From: Clostridia bacterium
GTDB taxonomy: Bacteria > Bacillota > Clostridia > Oscillospirales > Acutalibacteraceae
Reading direction: 5' to 3'
Assembly (NCBI GenBank): GCA_017434855.1
Contig: JAFRUA010000071.1
Coordinates: 1-59,320, forward strand
Length of the DNA: 59,320 nt
The position numbers were made by a program, and so were the translations under genes. The notes under the pieces are model-generated. The model was not told where the DNA came from and ran no database searches. It saw only the letters and a program-made list of their open reading frames with translations. Positions 26,333-35,071 of this stretch are shown here, in pieces; position 1 is the first letter of the stretch, and each line of letters starts with the position of its first letter.

Positions 26333-27241
26333 ATGTACGATATCGTGATCGTGGGCGGCGGCCCGGCCGGCATGACGGCGGCGCTGTATGCCCAGCGCAA
26401 CGGCAAGCAGGCGCTTGTGATCGAAAAAGCCGGCTTTGGCGGCCAGATCACGCATTCACCCAAGATCGAGAATTTTCCCGGCACGCTGACGATGAGCGGC
26501 AACGAGCTGGCTGACAAAATGCTTTCGCAGATCCTGGAGCAGGGCGCCGAGATCGAGTTTGAAACCGTGACCGCCGTGGAAGCGGACGGCGACAAAAAGA
26601 CCGTGCGCACCGAAGAGGGCGGCGTCTATGAGGGCCGCGCCGTGATCCTTGCCACCGGCGTCAGGCACCGCATGCTCGGCCTGCCCGGGGAAGACGACCT
26701 TGTGGGCGAAGGCATCTCGTTCTGTGCGGTGTGTGACGGCGACTTTTACAAGAACAAGGTGGTCTGCGTCGCCGGCGGCGGCAACTCCGCGCTGCAGGAA
26801 GCGATTTTGCTGTCTGACAAATGCAGCCGCGTCATCATGCTGCAGGACTTGCCGGCCTTCACCGGGGAGCAGACGCTGCAGAATATCCTGTTTGCAAGAA
26901 AAAACGTCAGCGCGCGCACCGGCGTGACAATCACGCGGCTGCTGACGGCTGACGGTGTTTTTTCGGGCGTTGAGATCGAAACAGACGGTGTGAAAGAGAC
27001 CGTGGCCTGCGACGGTCTGTTCGTTGCCATCGGTTTGATTCCGGAAAATGAAGCGTTCCGCAGCCTTGCGGCGCTGAACGACTGGGGTTACTTTGATGCC
27101 GACGAGCGGTGCCTGACCAAAACGCCGGGCGTGTTTGTCGCGGGCGACTGCCGCAGCAAGGCGATCCGCCAGGTGACCACGGCGGCGGCGGACGGCACGG
27201 TTGCGGCGCTGGCGGCCTGCCGTTATATCGACGCGCTGTAA
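26333..27241 (+). CDS. trxB: Thioredoxin reductase
   Basis: 302 residues. FAD-binding GGGPAGMTAA at the N-terminus, the redox-active CAVC (Cys131, Cys134), the NADPH-binding GGGNSALQEA, and the C-terminal FAD motif VFVAGDCR, all in the usual order and length. It transfers electrons from NADPH to a redoxin. Here the obvious partner is the CPNC redoxin domain at the end of NrdD, 60 bp upstream. The start ATG at 26333 follows GGAGGAG. Its last 19 bases overlap the convergent DUF4298 gene. Confidence 0.92.
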   Translation: MYDIVIVGGGPAGMTAALYAQRNGKQALVIEKAGFGGQITHSPKIENFPGTLTMSGNELADKMLSQILEQGAEIEFETVTAVEADGDKKTVRTEEGGVYEGRAVILATGVRHRMLGLPGEDDLVGEGISFCAVCDGDFYKNKVVCVAGGGNSALQEAILLSDKCSRVIMLQDLPAFTGEQTLQNILFARKNVSARTGVTITRLLTADGVFSGVEIETDGVKETVACDGLFVAIGLIPENEAFRSLAALNDWGYFDADERCLTKTPGVFVAGDCRSKAIRQVTTAAADGTVAALAACRYIDAL

Positions 27242-27558
27242 AGCCCGATTCCTCTGAGCTTTTCGGTCAGGGTTTCCATCTGACGCGCGGCGTCGCACAC
27301 GTCGTCCAAAAGATCGCCCGGCGCGTCCTGCGACAGCACGCCGCGTTTCATGTCTGGCGGCAGCAGCCCGGCTTCGTCCGCCGCGTAGTCGCGCAGCCAG
27401 TCGCCGCCCTGATAATAGGCGTCAAGCGCCTGCAGGGCGGGCAGCGTTTTTTCAAATGTTTCCAGCGCGGCGGCAAGCTCGCGCACGGCGATGCAGCAGG
27501 CGTCAAAACATTGTTCCGCTTTTTGAATGCGATCCAGTTGCGCTTTGTTTGATTTCAC
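27223..27558 (-). CDS. DUF4298 family protein
   Basis: 111 residues from a GTG at 27558, chosen because GGAGGG lies seven bases upstream; the ATG 15 bp further up lacks a ribosome site. The protein is a small helical protein with the conserved block GGDWLRDYAADEAGLLPPD followed by KRGVLSQDA, as in DUF4298 proteins of Firmicutes. Function unknown; no membrane segment or signal peptide is seen. Its 3' end overlaps trxB. Confidence 0.75.
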   Translation of the reverse strand: MKSNKAQLDRIQKAEQCFDACCIAVRELAAALETFEKTLPALQALDAYYQGGDWLRDYAADEAGLLPPDMKRGVLSQDAPGDLLDDVCDAARQMETLTEKLRGIGLYSASI

Positions 27559-27679
27559 AGGACATCCCTCCATTGGTTGAGCTGCTGTAATCGTACCACA
27601 AAACGAACAAAAGCGCAAGGGCCGCGTTCCTTTTTGCGTGCCGCACATGGGACGTTATGCTGCGGTCAATGCCAAAATG

Positions 27680-27749
27680 ACCGTTCATCCGCAAAAAACG
27701 ACCGTTCATCCCATTTCGCTTGACATTTTAACCAATCTGTGCTTATATA
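27680..27749 (+). promoter_or_regulatory. Kinase operon promoter with paired LytTR-type sites
   Basis: ACCGTTCAT occurs twice in direct orientation (27680-27688 and 27701-27709), with a 12-bp gap. Each copy fits the published LytTR half-site consensus at every position. The second ends 10 bp before a TTGACA -35 (27720-27725), which pairs with TTATAT (27743-27748) over 17 bp. This is the geometry of an activator site. Confidence 0.65.
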
Positions 27750-27833
27750 AAAAGAGGTGTCGAATCGTGCAACCACTCGGCGGCAACACATCTGTTTTGA
27801 AAAAAAACGAAGAGGAAGGGGAGGTGGTGAAGC

Positions 27834-29693
27834 ATGGAATACTGCAAATGCTGCATGGAACCCATCGAGGCGGGCGAAGCCGTTTGCCCGCATTGCGGAT
27901 GTGATTTGACGCAAGAGGCGCCACCGCACCATCTTCGTCCCGGGACGAAGCTCAAGAACGGGTATATCGTGGGCGCCGCGTTGGGAGAAGGCGGCTTCGG
28001 TATCACCTATATCGGCCGAAAGTTTGACCAGAAGGTTGCCATCAAGGAGTTTTATCCGAGCGGGCTGGTGCATCGCAACAACGAGGTGTCGCAAAGCCTG
28101 GTCTGCAGCGTGGGGACCGGAAAGCAAGACGTTTTTGAGCGCGGCAAGCGGCGCTTTCTGCGTGAGGCGCAGGCGCTTGTGAACTTGAAGGACGTGCCGA
28201 ACATTGTAAAGTTCCGGACCTATGTGCAAGACAACGCCACGGCATACATCGTGATGGAATACCTTGACGGCGAAACGCTCCGCTCCTATCTGGAGCGCGA
28301 GGGCAATCTTGCGCCGCAGGAGGCTGTGGACCTGCTGGCGCCGGTGATCTGCTCGCTGCAAAAGGTGCACCAGGCCAACATGATTCACCGCGACATAGCG
28401 CCGGACAACATCATGCTGACCGAAAACGGCGTCAAGCTCTTTGACTTCGGCGCGGTGACAGACGCGATGCTGTATGACGACAGCAGCGTCTCCGTGATCC
28501 TCAAGCACGGCTATGCTCCGCCGGAGCAATACGTCAGCCACGGACAGCAGGGTGCATGGACCGATATCTATGCGCTGTGCGCCACGCTCTATCGGTGCAT
28601 CACCGGCCAGAAGCCGCCGGACGCGGTCAACCGTGTGATGAACGACACGCTGCGGCCGCCGTCACAGTTGGGCGTCAGGATTGATCCCGCACTGGAATCC
28701 GTGCTGATGCGCGGCCTGGCAACGCGCAAAGAGCTGCGCTATCAGACGGTCGGGGAGCTGCTGCACGCGCTTTCGCCGTTTTTGCCTGCGGGCGACCCGG
28801 ACAAGACGCAGACGGGGTCCCCGGTCCGGCCGGTGATCAAAATCGATCGGGAAACCCCGCCCCATCCGGGGGACCGCAATCCGCCGGGCGAACAAAAGCC
28901 CCCGCAGCCGATCGATCTGCCGGTCGAGGACTATCTGCCGAAAAAACGCGGCCGGTCCCTGAAAGTCGCGCTGCTGATCCTGGCGCTGCTGATTGTCGGT
29001 ACTGCCGGCGTGGTGGTGTGGCGGGCGAACCGTTCCGGGGCAACGCGCAGCGCAGCCGAGCAGAGTACCGCTGCGGCCTCTGTTCCCGACGACGCCGAAT
29101 ACGCGGCAGAGGAGGACAACGAACCCACTTTGACCGATGCGGACGGCAACCCTGTGACCGGCACGGATGGCGAATCCTTGAGCGATGACAAAGGCAACCC
29201 CGTATCCGACGCGGACATCGGGAATGCAGACCCGGTTTCTGTTCCGACTTTGGATAAAACCGACACCACGGAACCGACAACCGAGCCGACGACCACAGCG
29301 TCGACTGAACCGACCACGCCGACGTCAAAAGAATCGACAACGCCGAAAAGCGAAACGATCACGACCGAGCCGGCGTCTTCGACCAAAGAATCGACGAAGT
29401 CGAACAGTGAAACATCAAAAACCACGCCAAAAAACAATGGCAACACAACAACCGGCACAAAGACAGGAACCTCCTCCACAGGTGGAGCGAACACGCAGGC
29501 GAATAGCGGTGGCACGTCACAATCCACGGGCAGCGGCTCGGGTGAAGGTAATACAGGTGGAAATGCCGGTGGAAATACTGGTGGAACTGCTTCAGATGGA
29601 AGCAGCACGGGTGGAGGTAATAGTGGGACCGGTGGAAACGGTTCCGAAAATTCTTCATCAGTTCCAACGGAAACAGGTCCAACAGAACCATAA
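27834..29693 (+). CDS. Transmembrane Ser/Thr protein kinase with N-terminal zinc ribbon
   Basis: 619 residues. Residues 4-21 form a zinc-ribbon-like Cys pair set (Cys4/Cys7, Cys18/Cys21). The kinase domain (about 44-310) has GEGGFG (51-56), Lys71 in VAIKE, HRDIAPDN (185-192) and DFG (204-206). The catalytic-loop Lys of HRDLKxxN is replaced by Ala, as in a known bacterial subset. A single membrane segment lies near 375-395. The remaining ~225 residues are outside the cell and rich in Thr, Ser, Gly and Glu, a flexible stalk without PASTA domains. The start ATG at 27834 follows GGGGAGGTGGTG. The next gene begins 26 bp later. Confidence 0.88.
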   Translation: MEYCKCCMEPIEAGEAVCPHCGCDLTQEAPPHHLRPGTKLKNGYIVGAALGEGGFGITYIGRKFDQKVAIKEFYPSGLVHRNNEVSQSLVCSVGTGKQDVFERGKRRFLREAQALVNLKDVPNIVKFRTYVQDNATAYIVMEYLDGETLRSYLEREGNLAPQEAVDLLAPVICSLQKVHQANMIHRDIAPDNIMLTENGVKLFDFGAVTDAMLYDDSSVSVILKHGYAPPEQYVSHGQQGAWTDIYALCATLYRCITGQKPPDAVNRVMNDTLRPPSQLGVRIDPALESVLMRGLATRKELRYQTVGELLHALSPFLPAGDPDKTQTGSPVRPVIKIDRETPPHPGDRNPPGEQKPPQPIDLPVEDYLPKKRGRSLKVALLILALLIVGTAGVVVWRANRSGATRSAAEQSTAAASVPDDAEYAAEEDNEPTLTDADGNPVTGTDGESLSDDKGNPVSDADIGNADPVSVPTLDKTDTTEPTTEPTTTASTEPTTPTSKESTTPKSETITTEPASSTKESTKSNSETSKTTPKNNGNTTTGTKTGTSSTGGANTQANSGGTSQSTGSGSGEGNTGGNAGGNTGGTASDGSSTGGGNSGTGGNGSENSSSVPTETGPTEP

Positions 29694-29718
29694 AACAAAC
29701 GAAAGGATGAACAAAGCA

Positions 29719-31404
29719 ATGAAAAAATCAAACAAACTCACAACTTTGGCAGTGCTTTTATTTGTGGTTTTCGCATTGTGTGCTCTGATGGCTTTCACGG
29801 CAAATGCTTCCTGCAGTGAAAGCCAGTGGTCCGCATGGAGCGAGACACAGCCCCAGGAGCGACCGGGCCTTGCTATTGAGGCCAAGAGCGGCAACTACAA
29901 ATATCAGACAAGAGAAACAACCACCAGCACAAATGCATCGCTTTCTGACGGCTGGATTCAGTCCGGTTCCTCGGTTTCTTATGGCACTTGGGGTTCATGG
30001 AGCGGCTGGAGCACGACTGCGCAGAGCAGCAGCGATACCAAGAATGTTGAAACCAGAACCGTTTATTACTATTACCATTATTGCGATGGGAAAGGCAACT
30101 TTGCACCGAGCACGGGCTACGCTTATGGTAAATATGGTCCGCACACGCTTTATTCAACAAAGAAACTGACAGTTGATCGTATTTCACCGGAAACCGGTCT
30201 CAGCATTTCTGACGGTGAGCAGAAATGCGAAAAGAGCTGCGGCAGCTATTATTATGGCGGCACCAAGACGCAGTACCGTTATCAGACAAGAAGTAAGACG
30301 ATGGTCTATTCTTATTACAGATTGTCTGCCGCGCAGCTTTGTTCGCAATCTGATATTACAAACGGTATCGAGGCTGTTGCGTCTGAAAAATGTGTCCCGG
30401 TGGCAACGACAGTGTATCGTTCCAGAAGTACGGATCATGTGCTCGGCGCAGCCACAATCGAGCGGATGCCGACTTGTTCTGTGCCGGGAATTCAGGTTCA
30501 GATTTGTTCTGTTTGCGGTGATCGTGTTGAAACCGAAATTCCTACGGTTGCGCACAATTATTCGGTCGAGTGGATTGTTGATAAGGCTGCCACTTGCACA
30601 ACATCCGGTTTGAAGTCTCACCACTGCCTGACTTGCGGCGTCAAGAAAGATGTGACTGTGATTCCTGCAACGGGGCATTCCTTTGGTGAACAATGGTATA
30701 CCAGTAAAGACCCGACTTGCACAATGAGCGGCCTGAGATATCAGAAATGCACCATTTGCGGCACAAAGGGCAACGAAGAGTATATTCCTCCGGTTGGGCA
30801 CACTTACAAAAAGATTTTGAGTCAGGCCAGCATGGTCAGTGAGGGCAAAATCATTGAGCAATGCGCTACTTGCGGAGACATTAAATCATCACAATCAATT
30901 GCGAAGATCACAACCGTTAAACTAAATAAGGTGAAGTACATTTACAACGGCAAAACGATCACGCCGAAAGTCATCGTTAAAGACAGCGAAGGCAAGACGC
31001 TGAAAAAGAATGTGGACTATAAGGTGAAGTATTACGAGAATAGATCGGAATGCGGTAAGCATTATGTCAAGGTCATCTTTAAAGGGAACTATACCGGAAC
31101 GAAAAAGCTGACTTATAAAGTTTATTTGGGCAAGGTGACCGGCCTGAAGCAACAGGACAAGCCCGGCATCAATTTCCAGTGGGACAAAGTGATTGGCGCA
31201 ACGTCCTATGAAGTTCAGTGCTACAATAAGAACACGAAATCATGGGATGAGTATGGCACCGCCAAGGGCACAGCTTTGGGAGACTCCACGATTCCGAAGA
31301 ACACAAAGAAGACATTCCGCGTTCGCGCAGTTGCGATTCAGAGTGGTGTGATTTATAATGGCGCATGGTCTGATCCTGTGGTAATGAAAGCAAAAGGCAA
31401 ATAA
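29719..31404 (+). CDS. Secreted repeat protein in the kinase operon
   Basis: 561 residues from ATG 29719 (AAAGGA upstream; ATG 29707 is an alternative). A signal peptide covers about 1-32. The mature part begins with WSxWS elements like the Trp-rich modules of clostridial surface proteins. Three repeats of the CxxCG...IPxxGH kind follow (about 250-375), then an Ig-like module around YNGKTITPKV and GNYTGTKKL, and a fibronectin-type module at the end. No LPXTG or membrane anchor is seen. It probably sits at the cell surface and may be sensed by, or act with, the kinase. The gene is more AT-rich than its surroundings. Confidence 0.75.
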   Translation: MKKSNKLTTLAVLLFVVFALCALMAFTANASCSESQWSAWSETQPQERPGLAIEAKSGNYKYQTRETTTSTNASLSDGWIQSGSSVSYGTWGSWSGWSTTAQSSSDTKNVETRTVYYYYHYCDGKGNFAPSTGYAYGKYGPHTLYSTKKLTVDRISPETGLSISDGEQKCEKSCGSYYYGGTKTQYRYQTRSKTMVYSYYRLSAAQLCSQSDITNGIEAVASEKCVPVATTVYRSRSTDHVLGAATIERMPTCSVPGIQVQICSVCGDRVETEIPTVAHNYSVEWIVDKAATCTTSGLKSHHCLTCGVKKDVTVIPATGHSFGEQWYTSKDPTCTMSGLRYQKCTICGTKGNEEYIPPVGHTYKKILSQASMVSEGKIIEQCATCGDIKSSQSIAKITTVKLNKVKYIYNGKTITPKVIVKDSEGKTLKKNVDYKVKYYENRSECGKHYVKVIFKGNYTGTKKLTYKVYLGKVTGLKQQDKPGINFQWDKVIGATSYEVQCYNKNTKSWDEYGTAKGTALGDSTIPKNTKKTFRVRAVAIQSGVIYNGAWSDPVVMKAKGK

Positions 31405-31415
31405 ATCTTTTCTTT

Positions 31416-31446
31416 GCCGCACCCGCGTGGTGCGGCTTGCTTTTTC
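31416..31446 (+). terminator. Terminator of the kinase operon
   Basis: GCCGCACC pairs with GGTGCGGC across CGCGT, followed by TTGCTTTTT. The T-tract doubles as the -35 (TTGCTT) of mnmE. Confidence 0.8.
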
Positions 31447-31465
31447 CCGCAAAACCTGCTATACT
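31437..31465 (+). promoter_or_regulatory. mnmE promoter
   Basis: TTGCTT (31437-31442), 17-bp spacer, TATACT (31460-31465); it overlaps the preceding terminator. Confidence 0.6.
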
Positions 31466-31494
31466 ATCCACATCCTTTGCAAGGGGGCGTATTT

Positions 31495-32859
31495 ATGTCC
31501 GCAACCGTTGCCGCCATCTCCACCCCGCAGGCCGCCGGGGGGCTGGGCGTCATCCGCATCTCCGGCGACGACGCCATTGCCGTTGCCGACCGCCTGTTTG
31601 TACCCACCGGGCCGCGCCGGCTGATTGAGCTGCCCGGCTACCGCGCCGCACACGGCAAGCTTGTTTTTGCCGGCGAAACCGTGGACGAGGTCGTGGCGCT
31701 GGTCTTTCGCGCACCGAAAAGCTACACCGGTGAAAACGTGGTGGAACTGACCTGCCACGGCGGCTTGTTCGTACTGAAAAAGGTGCTGCGTGCGGTACTG
31801 GCAAGCGGTGCGGTCCCGGCCGGCCCGGGCGAGTTCACCCGGCGGGCATTTTTGAACGGCAAGCTGGACCTGACCGAGGCCGAGGCCGTGATGCGGCTGA
31901 TCGAGGCGCAGGGCGACGCGGGCGCCCGGGCGGCGCTGACCCAACTGGACGGTGCGCTGAGCAAAAAGATCGCCGCGCTGCGGTCGCGTCTGGTGGCGAT
32001 TTCGGCGCAGCTCGGCGCATGGGTGGATTACCCGGACGATGAAATTGACGAACTGGAAAACGGGCGCATTCTGGCGACGCTTGAGGAGGTGCGATCGGGA
32101 CTGAAGAAATTGCTTGACCGCTTTGACGCGGGCGCCGCGATCACCCAGGGCGTGGAAACGGCCATCATCGGCAAGCCGAACGTCGGCAAAAGCGCACTGA
32201 TGAACCTGCTGTCGGGGTACGGAAAGTCCATCGTGACCGACATTGCCGGTACCACGCGCGACGTGGTGGAAGAGACGGTGCGCTTGGGATCGCTGGTGCT
32301 GCACCTGGCGGATACGGCCGGCATCCATGACACGGCGGACCTGGTGGAGCAGATCGGCGTGGACCGCGCAAAGCAGCGTGTGGCACGCGCCGGACTGGTG
32401 CTGGCGGTGTTTGATATGAGCGCCCCGCTCGATGCCGCAGACGACGCGATCCTTTCGCTGTGCAGCGGGCGCCGCACGATTGCCGTGCTCAACAAGACTG
32501 ACCTGCCGCAGCGGGCGGACGACGCGCGCATCCGGGCAAAGATCGCCTGCTGCGTGCCCCTGTGTGCCAAAACCGGCGACGGCCTTGCGGCGCTGGAGGC
32601 TGCCGCTGCCGACCTGCTGGGTACCGCGGACGTCGACACGGGCGAAGCGATGCTGTCCACCGAACGGCAGCGCAAAGACGCCGAAACCGCGCTGGCCCTT
32701 GTTGCGCAAACCATGGACGACCTGAACGCCGGCATGACGCTGGACGCCGTGAATGTCAGCATCGACGGCGCAATCGAGGCGCTGCTGTCGCTGACCGGGG
32801 AGCGCGTGAGCGACGTGGTGCTGGACGAGGTGTTTGCCAGCTTTTGCGTCGGGAAGTAA
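31495..32859 (+). CDS. mnmE: tRNA modification GTPase MnmE
   Basis: 454 residues, usual length. The N-terminal folate-binding domain carries GLGVIRISG. The G domain has GKPNVGKSAL (G1), TDIAGTTRD (G2), DTAGI (G3) and NKTD (G4). The C-terminus FCVGK supplies the conserved Cys. With MnmG it modifies U34 of tRNAs. mnmG, usually next door, is not here; the next gene is convergent. The start ATG at 31495 follows AAGGGGG. An earlier in-frame extension overlaps the promoter and is rejected. Confidence 0.95.
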   Translation: MSATVAAISTPQAAGGLGVIRISGDDAIAVADRLFVPTGPRRLIELPGYRAAHGKLVFAGETVDEVVALVFRAPKSYTGENVVELTCHGGLFVLKKVLRAVLASGAVPAGPGEFTRRAFLNGKLDLTEAEAVMRLIEAQGDAGARAALTQLDGALSKKIAALRSRLVAISAQLGAWVDYPDDEIDELENGRILATLEEVRSGLKKLLDRFDAGAAITQGVETAIIGKPNVGKSALMNLLSGYGKSIVTDIAGTTRDVVEETVRLGSLVLHLADTAGIHDTADLVEQIGVDRAKQRVARAGLVLAVFDMSAPLDAADDAILSLCSGRRTIAVLNKTDLPQRADDARIRAKIACCVPLCAKTGDGLAALEAAAADLLGTADVDTGEAMLSTERQRKDAETALALVAQTMDDLNAGMTLDAVNVSIDGAIEALLSLTGERVSDVVLDEVFASFCVGK

Positions 32860-32944
32860 AAGCGCGCTGCGCAGGTGATGATCGGCTGCGGCACCGCTGT
32901 CAAAGCAGTACAAATCACCGGCCGGAATCCATCGAAGAAAAACA

Positions 32945-32980
32945 AACAGGGGACAGAGGTCCAATTCTCTGTTCCCTGTT
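32945..32980. terminator. Bidirectional terminator between mnmE and the 33006 gene
   Basis: AACAGGGGACAGAG pairs with CTCTGTTCCCTGTT (14 bp, one wobble), with T-rich flanks on both strands. Confidence 0.75.
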
Positions 32981-33005
32981 GTTCTTTGCAAAATGCGGCG
33001 GCCCT

Positions 33006-33326
33006 TCAGGCGATGCGGTGCCCGTCCTTGATCTTGAAGGTGGAGTTCCCCAAAAAGGGGACCGTGATCTTGCCGGTCATTTTGTCACCGTCAAAGGTCA
33101 CTTCCGTTTCGATGAATTTCCCGGGAAACAGCGAGACCTCACCCTTTCCGCGCAGGGTGTTGCCGTCTTCCACAATGTCAAAGGTGCGGATCTGCGCACC
33201 CTTGAACCGGTCCGGCAGATGGAAAATGAACTCATATTCGCCGCCCTTGTCGCGGATCTCCACCGTTCCTTCAAACGTCATCATCAGGGCATTTACCTTT
33301 GCGCTCCATGTTCCGAGCCCGATCAT
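33006..33326 (-). CDS. Small beta-rich protein of unknown function
   Basis: 106 residues from the ATG at 33326 (AAAGGA eight bases upstream; ATG 33335 directly abuts that site). The sequence alternates charged and hydrophobic residues, as in a small beta-barrel or lipocalin-like fold, with Gly/Asp turns (e.g. FDGDKMTGKITVPFLG). No signal peptide or membrane segment. I do not recognise the family. It is monocistronic, with a TATAAT-like -10 at 33364-33369. Confidence 0.65.
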   Translation of the reverse strand: MIGLGTWSAKVNALMMTFEGTVEIRDKGGEYEFIFHLPDRFKGAQIRTFDIVEDGNTLRGKGEVSLFPGKFIETEVTFDGDKMTGKITVPFLGNSTFKIKDGHRIA

Positions 33327-33522
33327 ATCGATCATCCTTTCTTTCGTTCAATCGTTCATCTTTATTATAGCACAAAAAGTAAAGAAAATCCCACTTTTTT
33401 GTCATTCGGAATAAAATATTTCACACACGATTCTGTTGGTGGATCAGAACGCCTCTTTTTTGTGCACATTTCACTTTGATGCGTTAAACGGTTAAAAATT
33501 TTCTTGCAATTTGACGGCAAAA

Positions 33523-33556
33523 CGTTGTTGACAACGGTTTTTCAAAGGTATAAAAT
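33523..33556 (+). promoter_or_regulatory. gdhA promoter with overlapping palindrome
   Basis: TTGACA (33528-33533), 17-bp spacer, TAAAAT (33551-33556). CGTTGT-TG-ACAACG (33523-33536) is a perfect inverted repeat covering the -35, so a bound repressor would block polymerase. Confidence 0.6.
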
Positions 33557-33620
33557 ATTTTTTAATCGGAAGAAACGTGTAGCGGTTTTTTCCGAAAATC
33601 AACATTTGGAGGCGTTCAAT

Positions 33621-34964
33621 TTGAGCTACGTTCAGAGAGTCATTGCGCAAACCGCAGAAAAAAACAAGAACGAACCGGAATTTATCCAGACCGTGACCGA
33701 GGTTCTGACTTCGTTGGAGCCAGTCATCGAAAAGCACCCGGAGTATGAGAAATACGCTCTGCTGGAGCGTATGGTCGAGCCGGAGCGCGCTGTTTCCTTC
33801 CGCGTGACGTGGGTGGATGACAACGGCGTGACCCGTGTCAACAAGGGCTATCGCGTTCAGTTTAACGGCGCGATCGGTCCCTACAAGGGCGGCCTTCGGT
33901 TCCATCCGTCCGTCTACATCGGTATCATGAAGTTCCTCGGCTTTGAGCAGATCTTCAAAAACAGCCTGACGGGTCTGCCGATCGGCGGCGCCAAGGGTGG
34001 GTCCGACTTTGACCCGCGCGGCAAGAGCGATGCAGAGATCATGCGTTTTTGCCAGGCGTTCATGACCGAGCTGTGCCGTCACATCGGCCCGGACGTTGAC
34101 GTGCCGGCGGGCGACATCGGCGTGGGCGGCCGTGAGATCGGGTATCTCTACGGTCAGTACAGACGCATCAAGGGCAAGTTTGAAAACGGCGTGCTCACCG
34201 GCAAGGGCCTGCCTTACGGCGGTTCCCTGATCCGTCCGGAAGCGACGGGCTTCGGCGCGATCTATTACACCGTGGAGCTGCTCAAGCACTTCGGCGAAGA
34301 AGTGAAGGGCAAGACCTTTGCAGTCTCCGGCTTCGGCAACGTGGCCTGGGGCGCGGTGAAAAAGATCACAGAGCTGGGCGGCAAGGTCCTGACCATCTCC
34401 GGCCCGGACGGCTATGTCTATGACAAAGACGGCATCAGCACCGACGAAAAGATCAACTTCATGCTTGAAATGCGTGCATCCGGCCGCGACAAGGTTCAGG
34501 ATTATGCCGACAAGTTCGGCGCCGAATTCCACGCGGGCGAAAAGCCGTGGGGCGTCAAGGCGGACGTGGTGCTGCCGTGCGCGACCCAGAACGAGGTCGG
34601 CGTCAGGGAAGCCGAACAGATCATTGCCAACGGCGTGCAGTATTATATCGAAGTGTCCAACATGCCGACGACGAACGAAGCGCTGGAGCTGCTCAAGAAG
34701 AACTGCAGGGCGGTCGCTCCGTCCAAGGCGGTCAACGCCGGCGGCGTGGCGGTCTCTGCGCTTGAGATGAGCCAGAACTCCATGCGTTATAGCTGGACGG
34801 CGGAAGAAGTGGACGCAAAGCTGCATCAGATCATGAAGAATATCCATGACAATTCTGCCAGGGCGGCCGAAGAAAACGGCCTCGGCTATGACCTTGTGGC
34901 CGGCGCCAACATCGCGGGCTTCCAAAAAGTGGCCGATGCGATGATCGCTCAGGGCATTTTCTAA
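33621..34964 (+). CDS. gdhA: NADP-type glutamate dehydrogenase
   Basis: 447 residues from a TTG at 33621, chosen because GGAGG (33608-33612) is eight bases upstream and the length then matches the family. Substrate motifs PYKGGLRFHPSV and GGAKGGSDFDPRGKS are present, as is the Rossmann segment VSGFGNVAWGA. It aminates 2-oxoglutarate with ammonium, the main nitrogen entry in many anaerobes, or runs in reverse. It stands alone between its own promoter and terminator. Confidence 0.93.
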   Translation: MSYVQRVIAQTAEKNKNEPEFIQTVTEVLTSLEPVIEKHPEYEKYALLERMVEPERAVSFRVTWVDDNGVTRVNKGYRVQFNGAIGPYKGGLRFHPSVYIGIMKFLGFEQIFKNSLTGLPIGGAKGGSDFDPRGKSDAEIMRFCQAFMTELCRHIGPDVDVPAGDIGVGGREIGYLYGQYRRIKGKFENGVLTGKGLPYGGSLIRPEATGFGAIYYTVELLKHFGEEVKGKTFAVSGFGNVAWGAVKKITELGGKVLTISGPDGYVYDKDGISTDEKINFMLEMRASGRDKVQDYADKFGAEFHAGEKPWGVKADVVLPCATQNEVGVREAEQIIANGVQYYIEVSNMPTTNEALELLKKNCRAVAPSKAVNAGGVAVSALEMSQNSMRYSWTAEEVDAKLHQIMKNIHDNSARAAEENGLGYDLVAGANIAGFQKVADAMIAQGIF

Positions 34965-34988
34965 GCGCGCCATTCTCCGCATATTACA

Positions 34989-35015
34989 AACCGTCGGTTC
35001 TGCCGGCGGTTTTTT
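34989..35015 (+). terminator. gdhA terminator
   Basis: ACCGTCGG pairs with CCGGCGGT across TTCTG, followed by five T. Confidence 0.8.
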
Positions 35016-35023
35016 GCTGCAAG

Positions 35024-35056
35024 AAAACGACCGCCGAATTACCCGGCGGCCGTTTT
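35024..35056 (-). terminator. Terminator of the minus-strand hydrolase
   Basis: AAAACGACCGCCG pairs with CGGCGGCCGTTTT; read on the minus strand it ends in T. It lies 16 bp past the stop of the gene ending at 35072. Confidence 0.75.
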
Positions 35057-35071
35057 GTGTGATGGCTTGAT

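Noticed and set aside
29185-29718. Long N-terminal extension of the secreted repeat protein
   Set aside because: It overlaps the kinase stalk in another frame and is Arg/Pro/Gln-rich; the downstream ATG opens directly into a signal peptide.
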